Assembly: GCF_954871325.1 (NCBI RefSeq)
Contig: NC_088776.1
Coordinates: 52,408,569-52,472,568 of the forward strand
Origin: Gordionus sp. m RMFG-2023
Taxonomy: Eukaryota > Nematomorpha > Gordioida > Chordodea > Parachordodidae
Length of the DNA stretch: 64,000 nt
Direction: 5' to 3'
Made by a program: the position numbers and the translations under genes. Positions 47,301 through 60,700 of the stretch are shown one piece after another (the stretch's first letter is position 1; each line of letters starts with the position of its first letter). Under the pieces are notes generated by a model. The model made no database searches. It was not told where the DNA came from and saw only the letters and a program-made list of their open reading frames with translations.

Positions 47301-47672
47301 GAAACGAGATATTCGGTGATTGAACAGGAGGCCTTAGCCGTGATTTTCGGTTTGACGAAATGCCGTGAATATTTGATTGGTAAAAAATTTGAAATTTTTA
47401 CTGACCACAAGCCGTTAATCCACCTATTCCGAAAGGATAATAGGGAGTTAATGCTATCTCCCCGGTTACAACGTTGGTTGTTATTAGTGGGCAGTTTTAA
47501 CGTGGAAGTTAGATATCGTCGGGGCAAGGAGAATCATTTGCCAGATATTTTGTCCAGGTTGGGTTCTGGCTGTGCAGACCCGGAAGTAAATGATAGTATA
47601 AGCATTGATAGAGAGAAGGCATTAGTGCGTTCTCTGTCTTATATTTTAAAAGGGGGTCCTACCAATTGGTAG
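44386..47672 (+). mobile_element. Ty3/gypsy retroelement fossil
   Basis: A degraded Ty3/gypsy-type element, plus strand. Parts in order: a gag-like region with a membrane-like hydrophobic segment and two CCHC zinc knuckles (about 44386-45166), an aspartic protease core with DTGAS (about 45640-45730), reverse transcriptase with CADFR, LPFGLS and YMDD (about 46390-46900), and RNase H with DASNKGVGGAL and TDHKPL (about 46950-47670). Integrase was not recognised downstream. A purine-rich tract at about 49790-49812 could mark the start of a 3' terminal repeat ending near 50040, but a 5' partner was not found. It is broken, with at least three or four breaks, and looks moderately old. Confidence 0.93.
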
Positions 47673-50409
47673 GATTTGAAAACCAATACTGCGAATGACA
47701 AAGTTCTAGGTCAGATAAAATTAAGTCTAACAGGAGATAAACCTTGGAAAAACAAATATGATGCACGTGACATCGGATGGACTTAGATATTAGTGTGGCC
47801 ACAATGCAATGTGCTGAATAAAAAGGTAAGAACCATTTTCTTTCATGTAATTTTGAGTTTTACTGTGAAATATACAGGAGGGAGTGAGTTTAAGGATTTA
47901 TATACTTTTATATTTGAATTAAGCTGTGTACGATTGAAAGTATGTAATGAGTATTAGGCAGAAATATGGAAATAAGATCAGGAATTTAAGACAGTAATAT
48001 TTGATATTTTATATTATGTCTAGATGTATATGGTACATCCTATTTTGATCATTATTTGGTATGCCTTAAAACTCATTGAATGGTGTTATAGGTATTCCGT
48101 CATAGGAAGCTAGACCTCACGATCTGCAGGACAGAAAGGATTACTAAATATTTAAGTATTTGAAATTTAGGAAAATATATATGGAAGTAGACTTTTGTAA
48201 TGAAGTTAGGCATTTTGGGTTTTAAAAGGATGGACATGTGTGGGATCATTTATTATTAATTAATGTTAATATATTGTATTTGTAATTTAGTTATGATTAA
48301 GGTTGATATGTTATTAAAGGATCTATTGAGGGGAAGTTAATGTTGTTTATTTTGAAGTAATTAACCATTTTTATGAAATAGGGTGTAATGTGAATTACAC
48401 ATATGATATATTTAATTATGAATGATAATTTAAAGGAATTGAAGTATGATGAGGTCAGAATAATATCTATAATGTTAGATGTGGATAGTTATTTTGATTT
48501 AGTGTCTGCATTTAGTATATATATAAATTGGATAGAAATTTATATGATATATTAGATGGTGTATAATTTTTTTTTCCAAATTATGAAATCTTTATGTTTA
48601 ATATATTTTTTTTTTAATAATAAATTTTTATAAAAAGTTTTATTTGCAATTATTATTTATTTTTATGGTATGCAATGATGTGAAGGGAAATTATTTTTAC
48701 AGATAAGGTCAGCCCGTGTTGAGGGGTATGCCTTGAGGTGAAAATATTGTTTAGTTTGCATACTGGGGAAAGTTTTTTTTTGGTGTAAATTTTTTTTGTA
48801 AATTTATGCTACATAATACATTTTTTTTTTATCTTTTTAATAATTTTATAACACATCACATTTTACTATTTAATTATGAACATATTTTTTAAAGAAAAGA
48901 CTCAAATTATTTTATATTGTGAAGGTATATTAAAAATTCTTTACATATATACCATATAGCCCATTATATTTTCAATTTTTGTTACTTTGCATTCTACATT
49001 TTTGTGAATTTGTGCTAATTGTGATGACAGAGTTAGGTAGAAATGGTATATTTTTCTTAGGATACTGAGTAGTTCCTAGATGGAGTTCCTTCATATATAA
49101 TATTAAATGTATTTATATATGTATGTATTGTAATTTTATTTATAATCTTTGTTCGGCCAAGTTTCACAATTATTTTTAATACCTAAAGATGGATTTTTAT
49201 TATTCATTTTAGGAAATATTTATAAAGATGTAGCTTTGTTTTTTTCACATGACAGAAGGAAAATTACATGTGTTGAAATTGCATTTCACACATAGACCAT
49301 GTTTTCACATTACATTATTATATGTAAAATCATTATTTCCTAATTACCATGAATCATACCCAAATTATGATATTATAGCTCGTAATTCCCAAATGTCTTA
49401 AAATGAATAAATTATTATGTTTTGCGGATATTACATTGTCCATATTAAGGTTCCGTAGATTATAAATGCAGATACCCCAATGTACATGTCATTATTAATA
49501 ATGTCTGTTTTCGCGATTATATATTGAAATGTACCGGAGATATTATATTATAACTCATCATACGGGGAGACGATTCGACAAATTCCCTGAACGTCTTCCA
49601 GGCGTCTCGATACAATTCAGAAAGGTGATTCGATACAATTCAAAGGGGCGATTCGATACAACACCACCACAGAGTGAGGGACGCTGGGCTTGTGAAGGGT
49701 GGGCGTGTTGTAACTGTTGAAAAAAAGAAGAAATAAATTTAATATAATACATCAAATGTCAGTTATTTTCTGACAGGGGAATTAAGTTTTCCTTGGGGGA
49801 AGAAGGGGAGATGATGAACACATGATGGGTTGATGGGAAGGATTCTTTTGTTATCCATTTTGGGATGAAGAGTTTGGATTAATTCGAGAAGATGTCAGCT
49901 AGGAACTAAGAATGGACCTTTGGGAAATGAAGAATTAGATAATTATGTGATTTGTATATTTTTTTTGTTAATGTATAGAGATTGTTGTGAGTGTTTTTTA
50001 ATAAATAAAGTTGAGTCGTATTCTTATTCTTATTATTATTGAATTATGGGTTGTTATGGATTATTATAAAAACCTTTTCCTAAAAATTGATATAGTCTTT
50101 TTCTTAAAAAATTAAAATTTGCTAAGGAGAGGAACGGGGGATTTTCTCTTTATTAATTACCCCATGCTGAAAAAGCATAAGTTAGTTGTGTGGGGGTGGG
50201 GGTGAAGGATATTTGCGCTTTATTTTCTATTGCCCTAATAGTTATTGCTCTACAAAATGATTTTATACTAGATAAAAAATATTTTTTATATTGCTATATA
50301 GCAACCGGTCAAAAATTAGCACTAATTTAACTTTACTAAGTAAGGTCATATTCTTTATCTTCTATTGTCTAACTTCAAAAAAGAATCTGATGACCTTTAT
50401 AAAATCTAT
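47673..50409. other. non-coding stretch downstream of the fossil
   Basis: Probably includes the 3' non-coding part of the retroelement up to about 50040 (purine tract 49790-49812, AATAAA near 50002-50010). 49590-49665 repeats GATTCGATACAATTCA-like blocks about three times. From 50050 to 50409 the sequence leads to MAF1 and holds GC-richer patches but no recognised promoter motif. Confidence 0.4.
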
Positions 50410-53400
50410 ATGAAGCTACTAGAAAATCCTAAGCTAGAAGCAATTAGTTCTGCTCTCTCAGGAGAAGTTGGTGATTGCAATGTATCAAGCAGGTTACATA
50501 TAAATGATTCTTAATTTGATTATGTTGCTAAAGGATTGAAAGCTATTCCTGTAAAATGATCAGTAATGATAAAAAACTATATAAACATATGAATCAAGAA
50601 TGTGGCTTGGGTCCAAATGATTTACAAGCATTAGCTCCTCCTCAAAGTATCCTATCTGTTAGTCCAAAGATCAATATTTAGTTTTTTTTAAAACCTATTT
50701 ATCTATATAATAATGTAATTAGTGAAAATGAAGAAGAATATATAGATGAAAATCATATTAGTGAATTATGCCCAGCAATTAGTAGAAAAATTTTATTTTC
50801 ACTTATTTCAACACTCAATGCATCCTTTCATCCTGATTATGATTTTAGTAATGCACATAGTGAAGAATTTAGTAGAGAACCAAATTTAGAAGTATAATAT
50901 ATCAAAGATATAAAATAAATAGTTTATATTATCAACAATGTTAAACTTTTATTATATAAAAAATAAAAAATATCTTTATATATAGTTGTATAGAATAAAT
51001 GGAAAAAATTTCTATATTTTTCAATTTATTTGCAAATAAAATTATTTAATTTGCTAAAAAAAACATATTTATATATATAATTTTTAATATCTAGATAAAT
51101 TTATGGGGTATGGGTTAGCTTTGCCCCTCCCCCCAACTACCCTCTACGCTTTTTCCTGGCCTTCAGATGGGTTTATAATTATCATTAATGTAGAATCTAA
51201 CTCAAATGTTTTAGCCTCATGACCAATAAAAAATCCTTAAATAACTGCATTCAATAAGATTTTCTTATCAAAAAAAATAGAAAAATATTTATACTAAGTC
51301 TTTCCTTTGATTTTCCTTTTTTTTCAGAATTGAAATTGATATTAAAAATTATTGGCACACCTTTTTGTGAATTCAAGAATAGCATTATAAATTATATTTA
51401 TTTATTGTCTGATTTTGTAAATAACATTGTGTTAAATTATATATTACTTTAACATAATGGGTTTACTATAAATGAGGCCTAAGATCAAAAGGAGAAAGTT
51501 ATAATAAATGATTTACTGCCCCAAGGAAGGTAATATTTATTTAAAAATAAGCCCTAAAGTTTTTGAAAAGTATTTAAATAAAATATTAATGTATTTGTTT
51601 TTGAGTGCTAATTTTATAAAAGAAGAGTGCTAATCCATTTTTTAAAATTGTTTAGTTTTGAAAAAGGGGTGCTTTAGCATCCAAATCACCTCTAGTGACC
51701 CTTCAGCATGTTAGATAATTTTATTTACAAATAAATTAAAAAATATGTAAATGTTTTTCATTAAGTCTGCATGCAGCACTGTAGTTGTAGAATTTATTCT
51801 TAGATTTATTATTAACTGACCATTCAAACATGATTTGGACATGAACTAATATTTGCTGGCCAAATTTTGTCAAATGTAAATTATATTTTAAGATAGTGTA
51901 AAGGCTTATAATGATTAAATTATAAGCTTATTTAAAACATATATATAAAATTAATTAATACTCAATTAAATTAATTAATATCAAATATCTACCATTTAAT
52001 CCCAAATAATGAGTATTTGATTAGATTTAGCTACCTGGCAAATATTATTTATTTATTGAGATTATAATGGTTACAAACCCGTTTTTTTGCATTTTAATTG
52101 TAATTAAATTAATGTCATTTATGATGCTGACATATTTTAAATAAATATTTATATAATATACTTATTCATAGATAACTTTAAAATATTTGTTTACCACTTA
52201 ATTGACCACATATGACTAGTCAATTGACCAGATATTTTAAATTATTTTTGAACAAAATAAATATTATATTTCATTGCTTGGAATATTCTTCTAAAGCATA
52301 AATTTTCTACTCCTATTGATTTTAACAATTGTCTTATCTTTAACCCTGAATTCACAGTTAGCTTAAAGCCGTGAATGTATACTTTGCTGCGAATTCGCGC
52401 TAATATGAAGGTAACAAAGAAAAAAAAATACTGAAACGTCGAATAGTTTGCACAAATTTAGCATTTGCCATTTTCCGTACTTTTTAAAAAAAACATGGTT
52501 GCCTTTTTATTTTAGAATATGACCGATTCTAAATTTTAACTAAATTATAAAAATGAATTGGTTTTTATAATTTATATTATCTTCTGCTTTATTTTATTAA
52601 TTTCTAAATATTCCATTTTAAAAGATAAGTTAACTTGTTATATTATATAATACATTTACATATAATTAAACAACTATGGACTGTGCCCTCCCCCTTATTA
52701 TTCTTATCTGGGTAAGGGCGAATTTATAGTAAACGCGTTATGTTCAGGCGGTGCAAAATAAAGCCAATAAATCGATATAATTTATAATTAGGAGCGTTAT
52801 GATGATAACGCTATGATAAAATTTGAAAAACCTATTTGCGATGCGATGATAAAATATATGCTATACGATTATAAAAATAATATGCGAATTCTATAAAAAG
52901 GTTTATGATATTTCTGAAATATTATGTAAAATAATTATCTCTATTTTAGAATTATCTCTTAAATTATCGCTGTGAAGAATCAGTTGTGATCGATAGCGGT
53001 AAGTAACGCAACGCTTGAATATAACGCGTTTATTATAAATTCAGCGTAACAAGATTTTATCTGCTTTCTTGTGAAAAAAACTGAGTTCCTAAAGAACATG
53101 TCTTAGACCAACGTGCAAAATAAATGAATAAAAAAGTACTAGAAAAGCCAAATTTGACCAATTTGCACGATACCATTTGAAAATAATTTTTTGCGTTTGC
53201 AATGCAGACGCTCAATTTGTGCACTCTATAAATCATGAAAACCAAGAACAATTTGAACATTTTATACCTAACGAATGAGAACTTATTATTTATTTAAATT
53301 TTTTTTATTTTGCCTATTTCATTATTAATTTTAGAATTTTTTTATTTTAAACCTTGATCAAAATTTATATTACACGTATCCTTGACAATGGTAAAATGAC

Positions 53401-54523
53401 ATAATTCAGAATTCAATTTTAAATTCATTTAAAACGTGTATATATTTTGCCATTAAAATATTATAATTTTAATATTTAAAAAAAAGGCTGTGATGAATAC
53501 TATAGACCTGAATCTTTTCAGTATAATGGGTAGGAAGTACGAAAACTTTTTAAAAGGACAAGTTTGGACTTGCATAGATCAACAAATATTTTTAAAAGAA
53601 TGTGTTATATACAGTTACAACCCCGATTTAGCTAGTGACCCCTTTGGTGAAGATGGCATATTATGGTCTTTTAACTACTTTTTTCATAATCCAAAGCTTA
53701 AAAGAATACTATTCTTTACTTGTAGAGCCAGCAGGTTATGGATATATTAATAATCGTTCATATATTTTTGATAATATATCTTAGAACCCCGCAACCAGCC
53801 TTCAAAAAATCAGGGTAGGTTGGAGATTAAATTTTTAAAAATTAACCCATTTTTTTGTTTGAAGTACAACTATAATTAGAATTTCTCTGGCATTAAGTCA
53901 AATCAATTATTTTTTATTAAAATTTGAAATTTAACTGATGCCGCTTTTTCGTCTATCGTATATCAGCCTATTTTAATATTGATAGTTGATATAATCAAAA
54001 ATGCATTGATACCGATTGCACATATACCTTGGTATCAGTATTGGCCAATTTTCGCCTATATCAATGACCTTCTTGGTATATTGGTTTATCAGCGAATTTA
54101 ATGATAGTTCATCCCTAATAATTTGTTTAATATATATTTCACAAATAAAAATTTCTGACTTGGCTCAAACGTAGAAAGAAATGGGCCAACTTTGGGCCTA
54201 ATAAAATTTAATATACAGTACTTTATTACATCTATATTTCGATTCTAAAATAAGTTGAAAGAAAGTAATCAAAGATGAAAAATAAGGAAATGTCGAGCAA
54301 GCAAAAACATTATGAAATTAACTGATTAGTCTAGAATTATTAGGCTTTAGGAAATAATAAGAATAAAATATTTACTTATTTATTTTAATATGATGCTAAT
54401 ATTTTGTAATTATAGATATTTTTTGTAGTTATTTATTAATGTGTTTCTTTTATATTTCACAGTAACTCAATGCTATCGCAGAACTCATCAATGTTAGATG
54501 ATGAAATACGCATGTTCCAATGA
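50410..54523 (+). CDS. MAF1: MAF1, repressor of RNA polymerase III
   Basis: MAF1 binds RNA polymerase III and its TFIIIB factor and represses tRNA and 5S-type transcription under stress; it is phosphorylated downstream of TOR. Five exons, 50410-50492, 50534-50680, 50723-50891, 53487-53734 and 54463-54523, give 235 residues (human 256). The start MKLLEN is identical to the human N-terminus. Conserved boxes are intact: [36 protein letters not shown] (box A), [17 protein letters not shown] (box B) and [16 protein letters not shown] (box C). The acidic C-terminal tail is short ([11 protein letters not shown]) compared with vertebrates, and the phosphorylated linker between the N-terminal part and box A is compact. 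Introns are 41, 42, 2595 and 728 bp; all phases close. The second donor (TTTA|GTTTTT) is weak. Confidence 0.96.
50892..53486. other. long third intron of MAF1
   Basis: 2,595 bp of AT-rich sequence with a C-rich patch (51127-51150) and a half Harbinger-like MITE end (52343-52400: CCCTGAATTCACAGTTAGC). No nested gene was recognised. Confidence 0.6.
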
Positions 54524-56816
54524 ATTTAAATTCACATTATCATACTATTCTCATATCAGGTCAATATAAATGTGTATTTTTTTTAAAAAAAAATTATCAA
54601 TATTTGATGTAAAAAATTTTTTTAAATTTATGTTTTTAAAAAATATTATTTTTAAAATATACTTTTATTATATTTAATATATTTCTAATCTAAATTAATG
54701 TTAATATTTTTTTTCATACAAAAATTTTCATTTTATTTATATTTATTTAAATAATATATATTATTGAATTGTTCTTAAATTAGTATATCTATAATATATA
54801 ATTATCTTTGATTAAAAATATTTATGTTTATTATTCTTTTTCAACAGTATTTGCACACTAAGATCACATTGATATAAATATTCTTGATATGTACACCAAT
54901 ATATTTTTTTGTCAATTCAATACCCTTATTTATTATTTTTATATTATTATAATTTGAATTTATGAATAATAATGTTAATAAGAAATTTTTAAAAAAATTA
55001 AGATTTTATTATTGTCTACTATATTAGATATTTATATTAATATATATTTTTTGAAAATTGTCAACACCAACTATAACCACACGAGATACTTGGGAGGAAA
55101 ATATTCATATTCATATTTTTAATTTAAATTTAAAATTTTTTTTTCATCACGCAGATATGATCTCATCTCACAATTATTAACAACCCTTTTTTTAAAAGAA
55201 AATAAATTGTATTTTGTATATATTCATTCAATGTCGAAATTTTTCTTTGTCAACTGTTAAAATATTGTGTAGTAAATAAAGAAAGAGTCAATATATATAT
55301 ATAAGGTAAAATTTATATTATAATCAGGGTAATGGGGAAGATGCATTTGGAAATTCTTTCAAACTAATACTCGCCTTATTTATTATGAAGAACGAATATT
55401 ATACAAACTAGTGATTTATTATTTTTTTATCTGAATTTACTCATAATGTATATCATCTGTCCGCTGAAAAACCTTAGGCTGGAGTGGTATCGGCGATTTG
55501 CGGAATTTTTTTATAATATCAGAAATAACTTTCTCCAGCCACCCCCCTCTTCCTCAAAAAAAAGAATTAGGGATTTTTTTCCTGCGTACCGGTGGCAGCA
55601 TGGTGAATTTTATGCCACATGAAACTCGTGGGATGGCATGCCTAATATTTCTCAATTTAAATGATGGATCCGAATCGTAGTAAATACCAGTTCGGTTTAG
55701 GTTCATATTAGAATAGCGGTTTCGTAAAAAATAATGTGAGTTTGGTTTTAACCTTTAAAATTCCGGGTTTCGCAGAAAAATCGGGTTCGGCTCCTCCTAC
55801 TTTATAAACCTAAATATTTCTGAGTTTAGGTTCGGTACGGGTTCAGATAAAAGAACAAACATTTTATATATTCCCCTATTCCCTATTTAAAATATTAAAA
55901 TTAAACTAATTATATATTATATAAAAATAGGGTCCTCCAAAAACTGGCCTAATTGTATTTCAAAATTCGATCTGTTTTTTGTACAAAAAATTATTTCTCG
56001 GTTTGACGTTAGGCTGTTTTAGGTCAGCTTACGTTGGGTACCTAATTGCTTTTTAGTATAGGCTAAAAAGTATTTGATCGAGGACACCCTATTTTGGTTT
56101 ATTTTAAGCTGATGGCATTGCTATTTTTTGTATTTTATTCTCGTTTTTTTGGTTATATTTTTTTTCATTAAAAATTTTTTTTTGACTATTTAGCCGGTAC
56201 TTAAAAGACGACTAAATAGTAGGCTATTAAATATTAAGCCAACCTAGGACACCAACTAGCTTTTATTTTTCTGCCAATAATTTGTAAAAAAACTAAAGTT
56301 TTACCTGACCATGTAGTATGGTCGCTAGAAGAACTGTAGTGTTCTCTGACATTTTCGTGATTTTTTGAGATGGAACTTCAGAGATTTTATAATATTTTTA
56401 AATGACAATATGTTGTGGGGACCAGACAACGATGGGTATGAGGAAGATTATAAATGTCTTTAATTTTTAGTATTTATTTATTTTCTTGTTATCATTATGA
56501 GTATCATAAATCTCAACTAGGCTGAAATTAAGATTTTTAGGAAAAGTAGAGATCCAAATGAAGTTCCAAATAAAGGATCTGCCTAGAAGTCCATAATATT
56601 GATTCACCATTTAGCCTCAGGCCATCAGATAATGTTAAATTTGCAAGCTATAAAACTGAGAAGTAAGAGCCCTAGCGAGACTCGGCAAATTATTGAATTA
56701 TTTCATGTCTCGCATATCTAGACTATATGCAACCATTGATACGTTATGAGTTTGGTTGAACGAAGCGAGTCGGGAATCTATTATAGCAATTCAATAACTT
56801 ATTAATAAAAATTTAA
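54524..56816. other. intergenic with a possible small MITE
   Basis: Mostly AT-rich and gene-free. 55928-56091 starts TAGGGTCCTC and ends with a sequence that reads inward TAGGGTGTCCTC, a possible 164-bp inverted-repeat element without clear target duplication. 55680-55860 repeats GGTTCGG and GGGTTC blocks of unknown nature. Confidence 0.4.
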
Positions 56817-56837
56817 ATGTTTTGTGGGTTAAAAAAA

Positions 56838-57079
56838 ATGGCAGATAAAACAGCTTCTGACAAAAAGCCAGGGATTTTCATGATATCAGAGGCCGAATTT
56901 AGTAAGTTATCTTTAGGATTTATAGAAGAAGATACTATGGTGTTCTTCAACAAGATGCCAAAAGTAAGGACAGATAAAAGACTTGAGGGCCAGAAATATA
57001 AGCCTCCAATATTTGAGGTGTAAACGTGAAAATATTTAAATATATATTAAGCAATAAAATTAATGATCACAGGAAAGAT
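56838..57079 (+). CDS. small unrecognised protein, possibly two exons
   Basis: From the ATG at 56838 (an in-frame ATG also lies at 56817) a hydrophilic frame reads MADKTASDKKPGIFMISEAE and SLGFIEEDTMVFFNKMPKV, ending KYKPPIFE. It can be continued over a 55-bp GT-AG intron (GTGTAAACG..GATCACAG) into a very short last exon ERYK and stop, giving about 66 residues. Without splicing it ends one codon later. The composition is protein-like (charged, balanced, few Asn/Lys runs) and unlike the surrounding AT-rich noise. I do not recognise the family. It lies about 0.7 kb upstream of the EAR-repeat gene on the same strand and could also be an isolated exon. Confidence 0.35.
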
Positions 57080-57750
57080 ATAAATGAATCAACTCTTTAG
57101 CGGCTTATTAACCCTTGTCCCCTTCTTACCCGCTTTAAAAATGATTAGGCCCGACCCTTCCCGTACTAGCCTTAAATATAAAAGGTTTATTTTTGCGTTT
57201 GATAAGAAAATAGATCCTCTTATCTGCTCCAAAATCCGGAAAGAAAGAAAAGAAGAAAAATATTGGAGGAAAAATATAGTTTTAAAGTCTTACAAATTTG
57301 GTCAAAAATATATTTCTTTTTTTTCCCTCGAAAATTTGAAATTATAAAAATATGTCTTAACTTTTATCACGTTTTAAAATATTAATTTGTCGCTAAGGAA
57401 ATATATACTACCTGAGGTTTTAAAATAATCACTTAACTCACTTTAAAAATAAATAAGAAAAAAAAATACTCTAAAATAATAAACACACCATTTTTTTTGG
57501 TATATTTTAGATAATATAATAAATATACTTAGATTGATTTTGGTGTGATCGAAAGTTTAAAACTTTTTAAACTAAAATATATAATATTCATTCATTATAA
57601 TCTTTAAAAAAAATACCCAAATCTTATAGATTGGAACGAAAAAACGGGTTCAATTTAATCAAATCCATAAACAAATTATGACATAAATAATGTTTGGAAG
57701 GTGTAAAATATTAGTCAAGTAGAAATAAGCAATTTGATTCGATTTTAAAG

Positions 57751-57760
57751 GACAATATAA
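57751..57760 (+). promoter_or_regulatory. possible TATA box
   Basis: ATATAAAT lies about 15 bp before the start codon of the EAR-repeat gene. That is too close for a normal TATA-to-start spacing unless the leader is tiny, so this is weak. Confidence 0.15.
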
Positions 57761-57768
57761 ATAGCAAA

Positions 57769-60700
57769 ATGAAGGACAGATCTAATTGTTTAATATTCAT
57801 TATCGTTTTTCTCAATATATGGATTACTCATCTGTTTGCTAGTGGAATATTATATAATACTCCCACTAAAGTCCTAACCAATTCCGACCCATCAAGCGAT
57901 GAAGATTATACGGGTACGCTCATATAAAATTACAAATTATAGAAATATATATTTATATACACGAATTTATATCTTAAATAATTAAATTTCACCACAATAT
58001 TTTAGAGTTTACCAAAACATGCGGAATATATAATTAAAATAACTGCTATCGATTTCTGAAAATAAAAATCATTTTTTTAAACAAAATATCAGGATGAAAT
58101 CGTTAAATTAATAAATGGAGTACATGTCAATTATAAAAAATTATTATAGTTTATAGAGAGTTTTCTTTAAAAAAAAACTAGAATTCAGACGTCAAAATAT
58201 CTATATCTGGGACATGAAAAATAGCCTGATTAATTTATATATAAAAATTTTTTGTAACCTTTAATATAGATTCGGAAGAATATGAAATAACGGGAGTCAT
58301 ACCTATAAAAGGCCCCTATTTTTCCGGGGCGACCGGCTGGAGTCATTTAAGGGTCAAAAATAGCATTTATCTTTTCACCTGGAGTTCTAAAACTATATGG
58401 ATATCAAAAATGGAGGATTCCGAGGATGATCAACTGAAATACGAACTGTTGTTATCAGAGGATATAGGAATGACTCACCAAATCAAGGTTATTAACTCGT
58501 TTATTAAATATATATATACATTAAAAATTGATCTAATTATACTGGTGTATGCAAAATAGCTCCATTTGAGCTTATTTTTAAAAATCACTAAAGCTCGAGA
58601 TTCAGCTAATAGATGTCCAAATCTTTGTGACAAAAGTAAAATTTTTATGGGTAAAATACTGTTATTAAAAACCGGCCCAAATAGAGCGATTTTGCATCAT
58701 ATCATCACTACATTATACTATATTTTTTTTACGATTTTTCGATATTTTAAACTTTTAACGCCTTTTGTTAAATTTTTGCTTCCTCGAAAAACATTATAAG
58801 CAGGTTATCTTAAATTCTGCGTATTCCGATTTTGCCTATATATAAGACTGCTTTAAGCTGTGTATACCATTTTTTAAAAAAATCGAAAAGCTTTAAAACT
58901 TTCAAAATTGATAAAATTTTCTAGAATTATGCTATTATGCTTTGGGCATGTTTTCATTTTTATATCTATAAAATAGTTTATTTTTTATTTTCATTAAAGT
59001 TTCGAATAACTTTTTTGTAATGTTTTGGACACATAGCTTTAAGAAAAAAAATAAAGCGAACTATTTATTTTGAAATACATATTCTTAAACAGCGATAATT
59101 ATTTCTACAAAGTCTTACCAAAATAAACAATGTATGAAAGAGGTTTGAGATGGATCAGCATTTTAACGTTTTTGAGTTTAAATTGATAGCAGCTCAGATG
59201 ACGAAGGCCAAACCTTCTCAAATTTTTTAAATACGGAGTAATTAAGTTGACTAACTTGATCCCATATATTTTATTCTTCTTTCCTTTTATATATATAATA
59301 TATACATACCAAAAAACAATAAAAAAACACAGGGTTATATGCTTCACGATAGGATATATCTAGCCATAATCCGTATCGATTCGGAATACTTAGACAGTAT
59401 ATCGGCCTCATATTTATGCCTTTTTGAGCCTGGTTACCCTATAAAATCTTCTGTCGATCCCCATTCACAGGGCTCATCAAACTCTAAATTATCCATCATC
59501 CAAAGCTTGCCTACCCATGGTAAGTCTCATTTGGAACTTTTTTCCAAGAACATGGAAAACTTTTTGACCATAACTAATCTGGAAATAACGGATGGCGACA
59601 AACACGACATAGAATTCGTGTAAGATAATTAAATTTATCTTTAGGAAAAAAAATAAATGTGGATAATATTTTTAATAAATTTATAACAAACGATTATAAA
59701 ATTTATAATATATATTTGGTAGGTATATAAGACTTATTTTTGTAATTTTATAATAAAATAAAAGGGTTGAAGGTGGGGTAAGTAGGGGTGGGGGGTTTAA
59801 ATGTTAAAAATCAAGTTTACAAATGTTTCCAATGCAACTCATATGGGCAAAAATTTAACTTTGCTCATTGTTGTGGAATGCCTTTAATTTACTGTAGCAT
59901 ATTTGTGTTTTGTTCGGTCGGTCAAAATATTTAACACTCTTAATTAAAAAAAAAGTTATTTTATTTAAAGAAAATTATATCATGGTTCCCCTCTAAGTTT
60001 TAATCGTGAAATAACAATTTACAAACCTTATCAATTATATTACTATTGCTATTACGGATTATTTATTATTGAATTAAGTGTTTAGAAACTTAAAATCATA
60101 ATTTTTTTTATAAATTAAATTTTTAAATATTTTTTTTAAGGATATACAAATGGGACCATGCCCACATGGACGTTTTGATTTCACGCGAATGTATCAACGC
60201 GATTAGGAATAAAGTGTTCACGATCGACGGCACACTCTACTTGTTTATACTTCAAGAGAAAGGCAAGGATGGTGATCCAGAAGTGGGTTCACCTCTCTAC
60301 ATGATAGATTTCGGTAAACGTTAAAAATAAAATATCGAAATTTTTATTTTTATTTCTATTTTTATTTTTATTTCTAGCAAATATTTCTAAGAGGCACATT
60401 GTAAAATATTATGGAAAGAAAAGAGAAAGTGAAAAAAATTATAAAATAAAAATTGTTTAAAATTGTTTAAAATTTGATAAAAATTGAAAATTTAGGAAAA
60501 TAATGGCAAGTCAATTAGTGGCTCTAAATTATTTTTTATATATCGTAGCCTGAGAATTAAAATATTCTATCTCCACTTTATATTTTTACAGGGGAGCAAT
60601 TTGAAAAAATTATATTCTATTGTTTTCAATAGGATAATTAACCTTGTATCGGGTTTTTTAATGTAAATAGAATTGTATAATTATAAAAAAATTGATTTAT

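Noticed and set aside
49529-49720. 63-codon frame with several Cys near its end
   Set aside because: Located in the non-coding tail of the retroelement region over short direct repeats; no family resemblance.
57084-57347. 87-codon plus-strand frame
   Set aside because: Becomes Lys/Phe/Ser-rich noise after a few codons; no homology, no clean splice context.
59105-59347. 80-codon minus-strand frame with hydrophobic start
   Set aside because: Lies in an intron of the EAR-repeat gene on the opposite strand and overlaps the start of its third exon; no recognisable domain.
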